64,000 nucleotides of DNA from Myxococcus fulvus (GCF_900111765.1 NZ_FOIB01000009.1:186001-250000); one strand, 5' to 3'. Shown: positions 9,119 through 19,713, counted from the first letter of the stretch. The notes: generated from the letters alone by a model not told the origin. Numbers and translations are program-made.

Positions 9119-11635
9119 ATGCATCCAAACCCAACCGTGTCCTCCCCGCGAGGGGCGTCCTGGAAGTCCGGGCGCTCTCGCTGGCACCTCACCCTTTTCG
9201 CCGGCGTGAGCCTGGCGCTCGCCACCGCCTGTGGTGAGGATGATGATGGGAAGCCCACCCCGCCAGCGCCTGAGGAGCCCGCGAAGTACGAGGCCACCAT
9301 CCGCCGCACCGCGCATGGCATCCCCCACATCATCGCGGACGACCTGGGCAGCCTGTCCTATGGCCAGGGCTTCGCCTTCGCCAAGGACCACGTCTGCATC
9401 CTGTCGGATCAGATCCTGAAGGTCCGCGGCGAGCGCGCCCGCTACCTGGGCGCGGGCCCGGGCAACACGTACGCGGGCAGCGACTTCGGCTACCGGGTGC
9501 TGGCGCTGGACAAGAAGGCGGAGGCCGCCTTCCCCAAGCTGCCGACGGACGTGCAGGAGATGTTCAACGGCTATGTGGCGGGCTTCAACCGCTACGTGAA
9601 GGAGACGCCGCCGGACAAGCTCCCCGCGCCCTGCACGAACGCGCCCTGGGTCAAGCCCATCAGCGCGGTGGACCTCCTGGCCTATGACATCAGCGTGGGC
9701 CTCGCCGGCAGCAGCTACCAGCTCATCCTCGCCATCGCCGCGGCCACGCCCCCCATCCCGGGCGCCGGCAGCGAGGGCCGCCCCGCCCCCGGCAGCTTCA
9801 AGGTGGAGCGCCCCGAGTGGAGCAGCGTGGGCAGCAACGGCTGGGCCATCGGCGCGGACCGCTCGGCCAACGGCCGCGGCATGGTGGTGGCCAACCCGCA
9901 CTTCCCCTGGGAGGGCGAGCTCAAGCTGTGGGAGAGCCAGCTGACCGTCCCCGGCCAGCTCAACGTCTACGGCGTGGGCCTGCTCGGCGTGCCCGCGGTG
10001 CTCATCGGCTTCAACGAGCACGTGGCCTGGACGCACACGTTCTCCTCCGGCCAGCGCATGACGCTCTACGGGCTGCAGCTCGTCCCGGGCAACCCCACCC
10101 GCTACAAGTACGGGAGCGAGGAGCGGGACATGGTGGCCCAGGACATCACCATCCTGGTGAAGCTGCCCGAGGGCTCGCTCACGCACATCACCCAGCGCCT
10201 CTACAGCAGCCACTACGGCCCCGTCATCGTCATCCCCGGCACCGCGCCGTGGACCCAGCAGTCGGTGCTCACCTACCGCGACGCCAACCTGGACAACACC
10301 CAGCTGGTCAGCCAGTTCGTGGGGATGAACCGGGCCAAGAGCCTGGAGGAGTTCCAGAACGTCTACGCCAACGTCCAGGGCATCCCCTGGGTCAACACCA
10401 TGGCCGCCGACCGCGCGGGCAACGTCTGGTACACGGACGCGACGCCCACCCCCAACCTGTCGCCCATCGCCATCGGCACCTGGCGCGCGGCCTCCGCCGG
10501 CGCGGACCCGACGACGGCCGCCATCTGGAACAGCATGGGCCTGGTGCTGCTCGACGGCAGCAACCCGGAGAACGAGTGGCGTGACGCCGAGGGCGCGCGC
10601 GGCCCCGGCCTCGTCCCCTTCAGCGGCGTGCCGAAGCTCGCCCGCCGCGACTTCGTCTTCAACGCCAACGACAGCTACTGGCTGGCCAACCCGAACCAGC
10701 CGCTCACGGGCTTCTCGCCCATGCACGGCCTGGAGAACGTGGGCCAGACGCCGCGCACCCGCATCAACGCCAAGCTCCTGATGGAGGAGAACGGCGCGTC
10801 GGGCGCGGACCACAAGTTCACCGTGGCGGAGCTGGAGAACGCCATCCTCAGCAACCGGGGCATGGTCTCCGAGCTGCTCAAGGAGCAGGTGGTCGCGCGC
10901 TGCACGGGCGTGACGACGGTGCAGTACAACACCACGCAGATCGACATCCGCGCGGGCTGCGCGGCGCTCACGGCCTGGGACGGCCTGTTCAACGCGAACA
11001 GCCGCGGCGCGGCGCTCTTCCGTGAGTTCTCCGGTCATCACACCATGGGCACGCTGTCCAACGGCGGCACCCTGTTCGCGGTGCCCTTCAACGCCGCGGA
11101 GCCGCTGGCCACGCCGCACACGCTGGCGGCCGCTCCCGCGACGGGCTCGGACCCGGTGCTGCTCGCCCTGGCCGCGGCCGTCTACCGGCTGCAGGTCGCC
11201 GGCATCCCCGTGGACGCGCCGCTGGGTGAGTCGCAGTACTCCACCCGCGTGGACGGCAAGAAGATCCCCATCCACGGCGGCGGCAGCTACGACGGCACGG
11301 CGAACATCGTGTCGTGGGGCACGCTCAAGTCCACCACGCCGGACTCCGACTACAGCGCGGTGCGCGGCAACACGGTCATCAACTCCCGTACCAACCTCAC
11401 GGACCAGGGCTACGTCATCAACAACGGCAGCAGCTTCATCATGGCCATGGGCTTCACCGAGACGGGCGTCGAGGGCCGCGCGGTGCTGACCTACAGCGAG
11501 TCCAGCGACAAGAGCTCGCCGTACTACGCGGACCAGACGGAGCTGTTCTCCAACAAGCAGTGGCGCAACATCATCTTCACCGAGGAGGCCATCAACGCCG
11601 CCAAGGTCGAGGAGACGAAGATCTCCGGCAACTAG
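9119..11635 (+). CDS. Penicillin-acylase-family Ntn hydrolase, lipoprotein
   Basis: 838 aa. The N-terminus carries a hydrophobic segment ending in a lipobox (LALATAC), so the enzyme is exported and lipid-anchored. The alpha region follows (TIRRTAHGIPHIIADD, then GQGFAFAKDH). The predicted autocatalytic cleavage lies before Ser239 in VGSNGWAIG; in this family the freed Ser is the N-terminal nucleophile of the beta subunit. HVAWTHTFSSGQRMTLYGL and the Asn/Arg region further on also fit. Known relatives cleave acyl amides such as acyl-homoserine lactones, aculeacin or penicillins; the substrate here cannot be told. The gene is monocistronic, with a strong terminator downstream. Confidence 0.9.
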   Translation: MHPNPTVSSPRGASWKSGRSRWHLTLFAGVSLALATACGEDDDGKPTPPAPEEPAKYEATIRRTAHGIPHIIADDLGSLSYGQGFAFAKDHVCILSDQILKVRGERARYLGAGPGNTYAGSDFGYRVLALDKKAEAAFPKLPTDVQEMFNGYVAGFNRYVKETPPDKLPAPCTNAPWVKPISAVDLLAYDISVGLAGSSYQLILAIAAATPPIPGAGSEGRPAPGSFKVERPEWSSVGSNGWAIGADRSANGRGMVVANPHFPWEGELKLWESQLTVPGQLNVYGVGLLGVPAVLIGFNEHVAWTHTFSSGQRMTLYGLQLVPGNPTRYKYGSEERDMVAQDITILVKLPEGSLTHITQRLYSSHYGPVIVIPGTAPWTQQSVLTYRDANLDNTQLVSQFVGMNRAKSLEEFQNVYANVQGIPWVNTMAADRAGNVWYTDATPTPNLSPIAIGTWRAASAGADPTTAAIWNSMGLVLLDGSNPENEWRDAEGARGPGLVPFSGVPKLARRDFVFNANDSYWLANPNQPLTGFSPMHGLENVGQTPRTRINAKLLMEENGASGADHKFTVAELENAILSNRGMVSELLKEQVVARCTGVTTVQYNTTQIDIRAGCAALTAWDGLFNANSRGAALFREFSGHHTMGTLSNGGTLFAVPFNAAEPLATPHTLAAAPATGSDPVLLALAAAVYRLQVAGIPVDAPLGESQYSTRVDGKKIPIHGGGSYDGTANIVSWGTLKSTTPDSDYSAVRGNTVINSRTNLTDQGYVINNGSSFIMAMGFTETGVEGRAVLTYSESSDKSSPYYADQTELFSNKQWRNIIFTEEAINAAKVEETKISGN

Positions 11636-11660
11636 CCTCGAGCTTCTCCGCAAAGCACCC

Positions 11661-11698
11661 AAGGCCCCTGCCCTTCGCGGCGGGGGCCTTCTTTTTTC
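11661..11698 (+). terminator. Rho-independent terminator of the acylase gene
   Basis: AAGGCCCCTGCC (11661-11672) pairs with GGCGGGGGCCTT (11679-11690) through a 12-bp stem with one G-U pair and a 6-base loop, followed directly by CTTTTTTC. It starts 25 bp after the stop codon. Confidence 0.85.
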
Positions 11699-11979
11699 GG
11701 GCCCGTGGACGGCGATGCCCCGCAACCCTCCCGGCGAGGTGGTCGCTCGGGCCCGCAGTCCGCCACGCGACAGCGGCCGGGGCGCGGGCAACCTGGGGGC
11801 GACACTCGACGCGACGTGGGGACGAGCCCCGTGTCCAGCGGGTGATGCCCGCCCCCGTGGGCGGCTGGCGTCACGGCGGGGCGAACCCAGGATGCGCGGG
11901 CAGACCGCCCGGCACCGCCAGCAGCACGCGGTGAAACGGCCCCGGGGGTACCGGTACTGCGAAGGAGCGGTAGTGCACC
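11699..11979. other. Non-coding stretch after the terminator
   Basis: High-GC region with an open frame on the plus strand (from 11715) that runs into the next gene out of frame; its composition is Arg/Gly-rich and it has no ribosome-binding site, so it is not called. AAGGAG at 11962-11967 belongs to the gene at 11980. I see no other feature. Confidence 0.6.
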
Positions 11980-12426
11980 ATGACGACACCCGTCTTCAAG
12001 ACAGCCATCATCGACAGGGTCTTCTTCTTGCGGTGGGAGTCACCGCCCGACCGGCAGGACATCCAGCGCGTGTTCCAGCAGATGCGGGACGCCCACGCCT
12101 GGCCCGAACCGCCCCTGGTGCTGGTGGCGAGCCTGTCCTCCAAGTCCGCCGTCCCCAACAGCGAGCAGCGCTCGAACCTGTCCGCGTTCCAGTCGGATGC
12201 GCGGCCGCTGTTCACGGAGATCCACGCCATCGTCGAGGGCAATGACCTGCAGTACAACCTCCAGCGCGTCATCATCGCCGGCATCAACATCGTCACCGGG
12301 ACCTACGACAAGACGCTCCAGCGCGTGCACCAGCGCGCGGAACAAGTGGCCCCGCTGCTCTCCGGCACCCTGGGCGTGGACGGGCCCCGGGTCATCGAGG
12401 AGGCCAGGAGGCGCGGCGTGGTGTGA
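11980..12426 (+). CDS. Conserved-looking small protein, possibly STAS-like
   Basis: 148 aa, ATG with AAGGAG upstream. The order of alternating strands and helices (FKTAIIDRVFFLRW, then PPLVLVASLSSKSAV, then LQRVIIAGINIVTG) and the C-terminal amphipathic helix resemble an alpha/beta domain of the STAS/SpoIIAA-like type, but no diagnostic serine motif is clear. It is cytosolic, with no signal peptide. The gene converges on the ThiF-like gene with a 27-bp gap. I do not recognise a named family; the fold suggestion is an inference from pattern only. Confidence 0.7.
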   Translation: MTTPVFKTAIIDRVFFLRWESPPDRQDIQRVFQQMRDAHAWPEPPLVLVASLSSKSAVPNSEQRSNLSAFQSDARPLFTEIHAIVEGNDLQYNLQRVIIAGINIVTGTYDKTLQRVHQRAEQVAPLLSGTLGVDGPRVIEEARRRGVV

Positions 12427-12445
12427 GCCACCGGCACGCGCGTCG

Positions 12446-12463
12446 GCCCGCCTTCACGCGGGC
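12446..12463. terminator. Hairpin between convergent genes
   Basis: GCCCGC (12446-12451) and GCGGGC (12458-12463) form a 6-bp stem that spans the stop of the ThiF-like gene. There is no T-run. It may be a bidirectional terminator or a chance GC-rich pairing. Confidence 0.3.
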
Positions 12464-13272
12464 TGGCGCGCGGGCTCCTCTGTCCGGGGCCGCGCGCGGG
12501 CCTTGACGTAGCGGTGGTCGAAGAGGTCCACGTAGAGGTACTCCGGCCACGACACCATGGTGTGGGCGCCGAGCATCACCCCCCGCATCAGCTCGCTCAC
12601 CATCATCCCCGCCGCGGTGGTGGCCCCCACGACGCAGGTGGGCGCGGGGCCCTTGCCCGCGAAGCACGCCTCCATGGCGGCCTGATGCAGGTAGTCGCCC
12701 AGATGCGGGATGATGGCCGGCAGGTCCACGCGGCCATCCGGAAGGATGTACAGCTCCTCGTACAGCGGGGCATCCGGTTGGAAGACATGCAACGCCGCCC
12801 CGAACCCCAGCATCAACCCCGTCATCGCCGGGACGCCGCGCTCGCGGCACGCCTTGTGGAGGGCCTGCTTCGCGCGCGCGCCCGCGATGTCGATGACCTC
12901 CACCACATAGTCCACCGGCGGCAGCACCTGGGTGCCCCCCAGCACGTCGGTGACGTTGTCCTCGGTGATGCCCTCGTGGACCCGCCGCAGGCGCAGGTCC
13001 GGGTGGATGTCCAGGCACATGCGCCCCACCACGTCCACCTTGGCCGCGCCGAGCGTGCTCTCGAAGCACCCCACCTGCCGGTTCATGTTGTGGACCTCGT
13101 AGGTGTCGAAGTCGGCGAGCGTCAGGCACCCCACGCCCAGCCTCGCCAGGTCCACCGCGCACTGGCCTCCGGCCCCTCCCACCCCGGCGACGAGGACATG
13201 CGTGCGGGCCAGACGCGCCATCACCTCGGCGCTCACCACTCCCAGATTGCGCTCGAAACGGGGCTCCACCAT
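12454..13272 (-). CDS. ThiF/MoeB/HesA-family adenylating-type protein without catalytic cysteine
   Basis: 272 aa. The ATG at 13272 is chosen for AGGGGAGG five bases upstream; the frame is open further 5' but that part looks non-coding. The Rossmann core shows GVGGAGGQ at 30-37, DFDTYEVHNMNRQ (acidic ribose site plus the family NxNRQ motif) and GAAKVDVVGRM. Family members activate a C-terminal carboxylate (ThiS, MoaD, ubiquitin-like) with ATP. The zinc CxxC pairs found in MoeB/ThiF and a clear thioester cysteine are not visible; the region expected to hold them reads MTGLMLGFGAALHVF. It may therefore act only as an adenylyltransferase, or like tRNA-modifying TcdA-type enzymes. No ubiquitin-like partner is adjacent. 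Confidence 0.85.
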   Translation of the reverse strand: MVEPRFERNLGVVSAEVMARLARTHVLVAGVGGAGGQCAVDLARLGVGCLTLADFDTYEVHNMNRQVGCFESTLGAAKVDVVGRMCLDIHPDLRLRRVHEGITEDNVTDVLGGTQVLPPVDYVVEVIDIAGARAKQALHKACRERGVPAMTGLMLGFGAALHVFQPDAPLYEELYILPDGRVDLPAIIPHLGDYLHQAAMEACFAGKGPAPTCVVGATTAAGMMVSELMRGVMLGAHTMVSWPEYLYVDLFDHRYVKARARPRTEEPARQPA

Positions 13273-13725
13273 GACGCCTCCCCTTTCATCCCCGGGGAGC
13301 GTCGAGATGCGCGTGCGACGTGTCGGCTTCGCGTCTTCCCGGGCCCGTCGATGTGGCCCTCGTCCCCTGCTCCCGGGAGGGGCCGCCGCCCCGGGATGTT
13401 CACCAGTCCGCCTCCCCCGAAGACGGTGTCCGGCGCACGGCACTCGGCACGTCCAACGGCCCCAGTCGTCAGTCCCGCGCCACACCCGTGATGTGCCTGC
13501 TTCAGTCGTGAAGCGGGGTCTTTCCCACCACACCCGCCAGGGCATGTCAGACGGTTGCTTCACAGTGGACACCAGGCGTGAAGTCCAGGGATAGGAGACA
13601 CTCCGCGAGTTTCGTGTGTTCAAACTCTGGCGTGGATTCTGCTCAGCGGGTGACACGGCACGGAGGCGCCAGGGGCACCGACGCGCGGCTCCCTCCGAAC
13701 CCCTCTTCTTCGATTCGAGGTCTCT
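13273..13725. other. Intergenic region between divergent genes
   Basis: 453 bp carrying the promoters of the ThiF-like gene (minus) and the hydrolase gene (plus). GCTTCA-GTCG-TGAAGC (13499-13514) is a perfect hairpin, and CTTCAC/GTGAAG arms recur at 13558-13583 with a 14-bp spacer; the shared half-site suggests a possible operator. No gene is supported here. Confidence 0.4.
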
Positions 13726-15129
13726 ATGCGTTTGAGGTTCTGCCTTCTTGTCTGTCTGACATTCTTGTCATTGGGTTGTGGGAATTCCGAGCCGCCCGCC
13801 ACGCCGGAGGCTCTGCGGGACAGCGCGACGGAGGCGCTGGCGACGAACAGCTCGGAGCTGCTGGGCGTGGTGAACCCCGCCACCGCGCGGCAGGCGACGC
13901 GCGAGGTGCTCTTCGGAGACCTGGCGCACTACCGCTTCGAGCTCCAGGTGGGGCCCGGCGAGCATGACGTGGTGACGGTGCACCGGGTGGTGCGGGAGAA
14001 CGCGCCCTGGTGGCCCGCACGGACGCAGCGGGCGGTGTTCATGCTGCACGGCGACGCGTGGGGTTTCGACGCCGCGTTCCTGTCGAGCGTGGGCTCCGCG
14101 CACGTGCCCCGGGAGCAGTCCATCGCCGCGTACCTGGCCCAGGAGGGCGTGGACGTCTGGGGCATGGACATGCGGTGGGTGGGCGTGCCGGCGGGTCAGC
14201 AGGACTTCTCCTTCATGGCCGGGTGGAACCTGGGCACGCACGCCAGGGACCTGGGCGCCAGCATCCTCCTGGCCAAGGCGCTGCGGCTGACGAATGGCAG
14301 CCTGGGCTCGCTGCACCTGCTCGCGTGGAGCCGGGGCGCCATGGTCGCGTATGCCTATCTGAACGACGAGGCGCGGCTGCCCAGGGGACTGCGCCAGGTG
14401 GATGGCTTCATCCCCGTGGACATGGTGATGCGGCATGCCCCGCAGTACGCGGAGCAGCAGGCTTGGGCGTGCGGGCGTCACGCGGCGCTGAAGGCCCGGC
14501 GGGACTCGGGCATCTATGAGGGAGGGCTGCTCGGCGCGGCGCCGGGAATCACTTTGCAGGCCATTGGCCAGCTCGCGGCCCTGGCGCCGTCGGCGCCGTC
14601 CCCGCTGCTGCCGGATGATGTCTTCGGCCCCGGCACGGGTCGGCCCACCAACCGCCGGGCGGCCATCGTCTCCGCCGCGGCCACGGGCGCGCTGCTCAAG
14701 CCGCTGGAGCCGCTCGCTCCGGGCTACCACCTGCTGGCGGGCAAGCCGGATGAGACGGGACTGCCGGGCAGCCTGACGTACACGCCCGAGGCCTACCTCT
14801 ACGAGTACGCCCAGCGCGCGGCGCCCTACCAGAGCCTCAACGAGGTGGTGGAGTCGGATGCGTGGACGTGCGGGCTGGACGTGCCCTACGACGACCGGCT
14901 GAGCCAGGTGAAGCTGCCCGTGTTGTACGTGGGCGCGGGCGGCGGCGTGGGTGAGTACGGGGTGTTCTCCACGTCGCTGTTGGGGAGCAACGACGTCACG
15001 TCCCTCATCGTGAGGGACCACCCGGTGGCCGAGCGTGCGCTCGACTTCGGTCACGCGGACCTGTTCCTCGCGACCAGCGCCCGTCAGCGGGTGTGGCGGC
15101 CCATCCTCCAGTGGGTGCGCGCCCACTGA
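13726..15129 (+). CDS. Alpha/beta-hydrolase lipoprotein
   Basis: 467 aa, ATG with CGAGG six bases upstream. The signal peptide ends in a lipobox (LTFLSLGCG), so it is an exported lipoprotein. The hydrolase core shows AVFMLHGDAWGFD (oxyanion region), a nucleophile elbow LAWSRGAM (AxSxG in place of GxSxG), and a late FGHADLF with the likely catalytic His; the acid would lie near VLYVGAGGGVG. The fold suits an esterase or lipase. The downstream gene is convergent with only a 10-bp gap. The substrate cannot be inferred. Confidence 0.8.
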   Translation: MRLRFCLLVCLTFLSLGCGNSEPPATPEALRDSATEALATNSSELLGVVNPATARQATREVLFGDLAHYRFELQVGPGEHDVVTVHRVVRENAPWWPARTQRAVFMLHGDAWGFDAAFLSSVGSAHVPREQSIAAYLAQEGVDVWGMDMRWVGVPAGQQDFSFMAGWNLGTHARDLGASILLAKALRLTNGSLGSLHLLAWSRGAMVAYAYLNDEARLPRGLRQVDGFIPVDMVMRHAPQYAEQQAWACGRHAALKARRDSGIYEGGLLGAAPGITLQAIGQLAALAPSAPSPLLPDDVFGPGTGRPTNRRAAIVSAAATGALLKPLEPLAPGYHLLAGKPDETGLPGSLTYTPEAYLYEYAQRAAPYQSLNEVVESDAWTCGLDVPYDDRLSQVKLPVLYVGAGGGVGEYGVFSTSLLGSNDVTSLIVRDHPVAERALDFGHADLFLATSARQRVWRPILQWVRAH

Positions 15130-15139
15130 CGCCCGGACA

Positions 15140-16936
<1,797 letters not shown>

Positions 16937-17059
16937 AGTCTACTTCACGGATGAAGCCTTGCTGGGAAATTGCGGCGGCAGGGGAACGACAATGTCGACG
17001 TCCGGCTGTCGAGGGGCGGTGCGGGCAAGCCCGGTGGCGCCGTGAGGGTGGAAGCCGAC

Positions 17060-17650
17060 TCAGGGCCGCTCGGGGTGGAGCAGCAGGCCCATGAGGAGGT
17101 CGTCGACCCAGGCGCCCTCCTCGGTGCGGAGGAAGTCGCGGCGGGTGCCCTCGAGGACGAAGCCGAAGGAGCGATAGAGGGCCTGGGCGCGGGGGTTGTC
17201 GCCCCGGACCTGGAGCTCCACGCGGTGGACCCTGTCGCCGTTGGTGTCGCGATGGGCGCGCAGCCACGCGAGCAGGTGGTGCATCAGCGCGCGCCCTACT
17301 CCCAGGCCCTGGGCGTCGGGGTGGACGCCGATGCCGAGCACGCCGCCGTGGCGGAGCATCCGGTAGCTCGGCCGCAGGAAGGAGGCCTCGCCCAACAGCG
17401 CGCCTCCGGGGGCGGTGGCGACGAGGGGGAACGCGGTGCCGTCCTGACGGTGGAGCCCCGCGGCCTCGCGTCGGGCGGTGAAGGCGGCCGCGTCCGCGGG
17501 CAGCTCGTCCGGGAGCTTCACCAGCCCCTCGCGAGCCTGGACGACGGCGCGCTCCAGCGCGAACAACGCGGGTCCATCCTCGGGCGTCGCCTCCCGGATG
17601 AGACAGGGGCGACCATCCTTCAGCGACAGCGACACGGGCGGGAAGCGCAT
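17060..17650 (-). CDS. GNAT-family N-acetyltransferase
   Basis: 196 aa. The ATG at 17650 is preferred because AAGGA sits 7 bases upstream; the upstream ATG at 17665 and the long open frame beyond it run through a repeat array and look non-coding. The GNAT core shows LGIGVHPDAQGLGVGRALM (acetyl-CoA pyrophosphate loop Q-x-x-G-x-G) and then NPRAQALYRSFGFVLEG, the usual C-terminal motif. It closely resembles small-molecule or ribosomal-protein acetyltransferases. Residues about 6-17 (SLSLKDGRPCLI) are encoded by a copy of the repeat that fills the upstream intergenic region, so the N-terminus may be the source of the repeat or have been remodelled by it. Confidence 0.88.
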   Translation of the reverse strand: MRFPPVSLSLKDGRPCLIREATPEDGPALFALERAVVQAREGLVKLPDELPADAAAFTARREAAGLHRQDGTAFPLVATAPGGALLGEASFLRPSYRMLRHGGVLGIGVHPDAQGLGVGRALMHHLLAWLRAHRDTNGDRVHRVELQVRGDNPRAQALYRSFGFVLEGTRRDFLRTEEGAWVDDLLMGLLLHPERP

Positions 17651-18135
17651 CAGTGCATCCTTCATCAGGCAAGACCGCGGAGGGTGAGAAGACAGGGGAC
17701 CACCCCACTCAACGAGAGCGTCCCCGCGCGAGAGGCCCGCGCCATGGGATGACGAGGCGACGACAGGGGACTCTTCTTCAGCATGCGCGACCGACGGCGA
17801 GACCGTCGACATGGAATGGCGAGGCCTTCCCTCAGTGAAGGCGCCCTTGATAGCGGCCCATCGACATGGCCTGGGGAGAGATGGAATTGCTCCTCGTTCA
17901 GCACGCGGCCCCCATGGAACGCCCATCGGTATGGCCTGGCGAGGAGACAGGAACGCCCCTCCTTCGACGAGAACGCCTCTGATAGCGAGCCTGTCGACAA
18001 GGGAGCCAGCGTAGACAGCGGCAAGTCCTTCGGACGGAGCGCCCATCGACATGGGCTGGCGAGGAGACAGGGACGTCCCTCCTTCAGTGAGAGCGCTCCC
18101 GGTAGAGGGCCTGTCGACATGGGAAGGCGCGACGG
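17595..18135. repeat. Degenerate tandem array of about eight 55-90 bp units
   Basis: Units begin near 17602, 17691, 17762, 17825, 17880, 17946, 18014 and 18067. The core is GACAGGG, then CCTTCAG-GA-AGCG, often followed by CATCGACATGG-TGGCGAGG. The best-preserved unit is at 18065-18130. The first unit lies inside the GNAT coding sequence; the others are intergenic. In the minus direction the units read like diverged copies of SLKEGRPCLLASPCRWA, in varying frames. The units differ too much and vary too much in length to be a CRISPR array. The array fills the 560 bp between the GNAT gene and the next gene. Confidence 0.75.
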
Positions 18136-18210
18136 GGAGCAGAGACCGGACCTGACTCGCTCGCGGGTTCGGGGCATGATGCGCGCACGCAGATGAGGGG
18201 GAGTCCCATC

Positions 18211-18915
18211 TTGACGATGACCACCACCGCGAGCCCTCGCGGCGAGGAACACGAGCTCGCGCTGCTGCTCGGCGGACGCTGTCGGCGTTGCGCCGAGCGG
18301 ATTCCGGGAGGCACCGCCCTGCGCGGCCGCCCCTGCCCTCGTTGCTCGGAGGCCACGCTCCCCAGCCCCGAGGACCGGGAGGTGCTCCACCAGCTCTCCA
18401 CCCAGCGCGCCACGGTGCGCCTGAGCGTCGCGGTGGTGGGCGTGGCGGCCGCGGCCCTCGTGGCCAGCTGGGTGCCGCTGCTCACGTCATTCCTCCTGGT
18501 CGCCGCGCTCGTGTGGCTTCGCGTGACGCTGGTGACGCCCGCGCTCCAGCTCCTCTCGCTCCAGCGCAAGCTCGTCGCACGCTGGACGCTGCGGCTGGCC
18601 GCGGGATGCTTCGTCGCGCTGTCGGTCCTCATGCTGGAGCTCCTGACACTGGTGCCTGGCCTCGGCGCACTGGCGAAGGTGGCGCTGAGCGCGGGACAGG
18701 TCGCCGTGGCGGGGCTCTTCGCGCGTCGCTATCTGGCGTGGCAGACCGGACGCGAAGCCCAGGGGGTGCCCGTCGCCTGGTGGGAGATGGGGCTTCTCGT
18801 AGCGTGGATGCTCCTGCTACTCGCCTTCACCACGGCGTCCGTGCTGCTGGTGGTCTACGTGCTCCAGTCGCTGGGGTTCGTGAAGGAGTTCCTCGTCATG
18901 CCGGTGGGAGGCTGA
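18211..18915 (+). CDS. Membrane protein with N-terminal zinc ribbon (ternary-system cluster)
   Basis: 234 aa. TTG 18211 is preferred because AGGGGGAG lies 7 bases upstream; ATG 18193 and ATG 18217 are alternatives in frame. A zinc ribbon near residues 20-45 uses two CxxC pairs (CRRC and CPRC, 18 residues apart). Four to five hydrophobic helices follow (for example LSVAVVGVAAAALVASWVP and GLLVAWMLLLLAFTTASVLL). It is probably a cytoplasmic-membrane protein with a cytosolic ribbon. It is the first gene of a co-directional operon and lies 3 bp before another membrane zinc-ribbon protein. The family is not recognised. From context it may be the membrane or sensing part of the FtsH/MoxR system. 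Confidence 0.82.
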   Translation: MTMTTTASPRGEEHELALLLGGRCRRCAERIPGGTALRGRPCPRCSEATLPSPEDREVLHQLSTQRATVRLSVAVVGVAAAALVASWVPLLTSFLLVAALVWLRVTLVTPALQLLSLQRKLVARWTLRLAAGCFVALSVLMLELLTLVPGLGALAKVALSAGQVAVAGLFARRYLAWQTGREAQGVPVAWWEMGLLVAWMLLLLAFTTASVLLVVYVLQSLGFVKEFLVMPVGG

Positions 18916-18918
18916 GCC

Positions 18919-19713
18919 ATGCTCACGTACGCCCTCGTCTCGCAGGCCATCGGCCTGAGCGGTGCTTCGGGGACTCGCGCGGGAGGCAGCCTGCTGCTGC
19001 TCGCGCTGGCCGCGCATGCGCAGTACCTCACGCTGCCGCCCGAGCTGACGTGGCTCGCCACGCCGCAGGCGCTCGGGGCCATGGTCGCGCTGCTCGCGTT
19101 CGAGATGTACACGCAGCGCGACAGCGACCTGCGCATGGTGCTCGGCCTCGCGCAGTTCGCGTTGAGCGCGGGCAGCGGCGCCACGGTGGCGCTCGCCTCC
19201 GTGGGCGTGGGCACCGAGGGGCTCCCTCCCTGGGCCGTGGGCGCCGTGGGCGCCTTCGTCGCCGTGTCCACCCTGTCCCTGCGCCAGTGGCTGCACACCC
19301 GCGTGGACCACCTTGAAACCGAGGTCCTGCGTCCGCGGAAGTGGCTCCTGCGCATCGAGGACTGCTTCGGCCTGGGACTCGCGGCGGTCGCCATCCTCTG
19401 GGCCCCACTCGCCTTGGTGCTCGTCCTCCTGTTCACCGCGGCCTGCGCCGTGGCGGGATGGCTCGCGTACCGGCTGGAGGCACGTGGCCGGCGCCCCTGC
19501 CCCGCCGGCTGTGGCGCTCGCATCCGACAGGAGGCCTCTCGCTGTCCGAAGTGTCACGCGGATGTGCCCATCGCCCGCAGGTTGGACCTGCGGCTCGCGG
19601 GCCGGATGCGGGACGCGCTCCAGAGCGCGCTGGGCTCCGGGACTTCCGGTGTTTCCCGCGCGGACCCGAGCGTCCGGCGCGGCGGCGGCAAGCTCCCCTC
19701 CCGTCTGGGGTGA
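18919..19713 (+). CDS. Membrane protein with C-terminal zinc ribbon (ternary-system cluster)
   Basis: 264 aa, starting 3 bp after the previous stop. Six or so hydrophobic segments occupy residues 1-190, with a basic/acidic loop (DHLETEVLRPRKWLLRIED) between them. A zinc ribbon follows near residue 190-220: CPAGC, then CPKC. The architecture mirrors the preceding gene with the ribbon at the opposite end, which suggests a heteromeric membrane complex. The last 40 residues are disordered and basic. It is likely co-transcribed with the genes on either side. No known family is recognised. Confidence 0.82.
   Translation: MLTYALVSQAIGLSGASGTRAGGSLLLLALAAHAQYLTLPPELTWLATPQALGAMVALLAFEMYTQRDSDLRMVLGLAQFALSAGSGATVALASVGVGTEGLPPWAVGAVGAFVAVSTLSLRQWLHTRVDHLETEVLRPRKWLLRIEDCFGLGLAAVAILWAPLALVLVLLFTAACAVAGWLAYRLEARGRRPCPAGCGARIRQEASRCPKCHADVPIARRLDLRLAGRMRDALQSALGSGTSGVSRADPSVRRGGGKLPSRLG

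Noticed and set aside
11715-12245. Plus-strand open frame of 176 codons before the small protein gene
   Set aside because: Arg/Gly/Ala-rich with no ribosome site, and it overlaps the better-supported gene at 11980 in another frame.
17595-18135. CRISPR array
   Set aside because: Units vary from about 55 to 90 bp, are heavily diverged, and lack constant repeats separated by unique spacers; no cas genes are present.
17665-18390. A minus-strand open frame of 241 codons through the repeat array
   Set aside because: Its sequence is simply the translated repeat units, with no ribosome site and out of frame with the GNAT gene; treated as repeat DNA.
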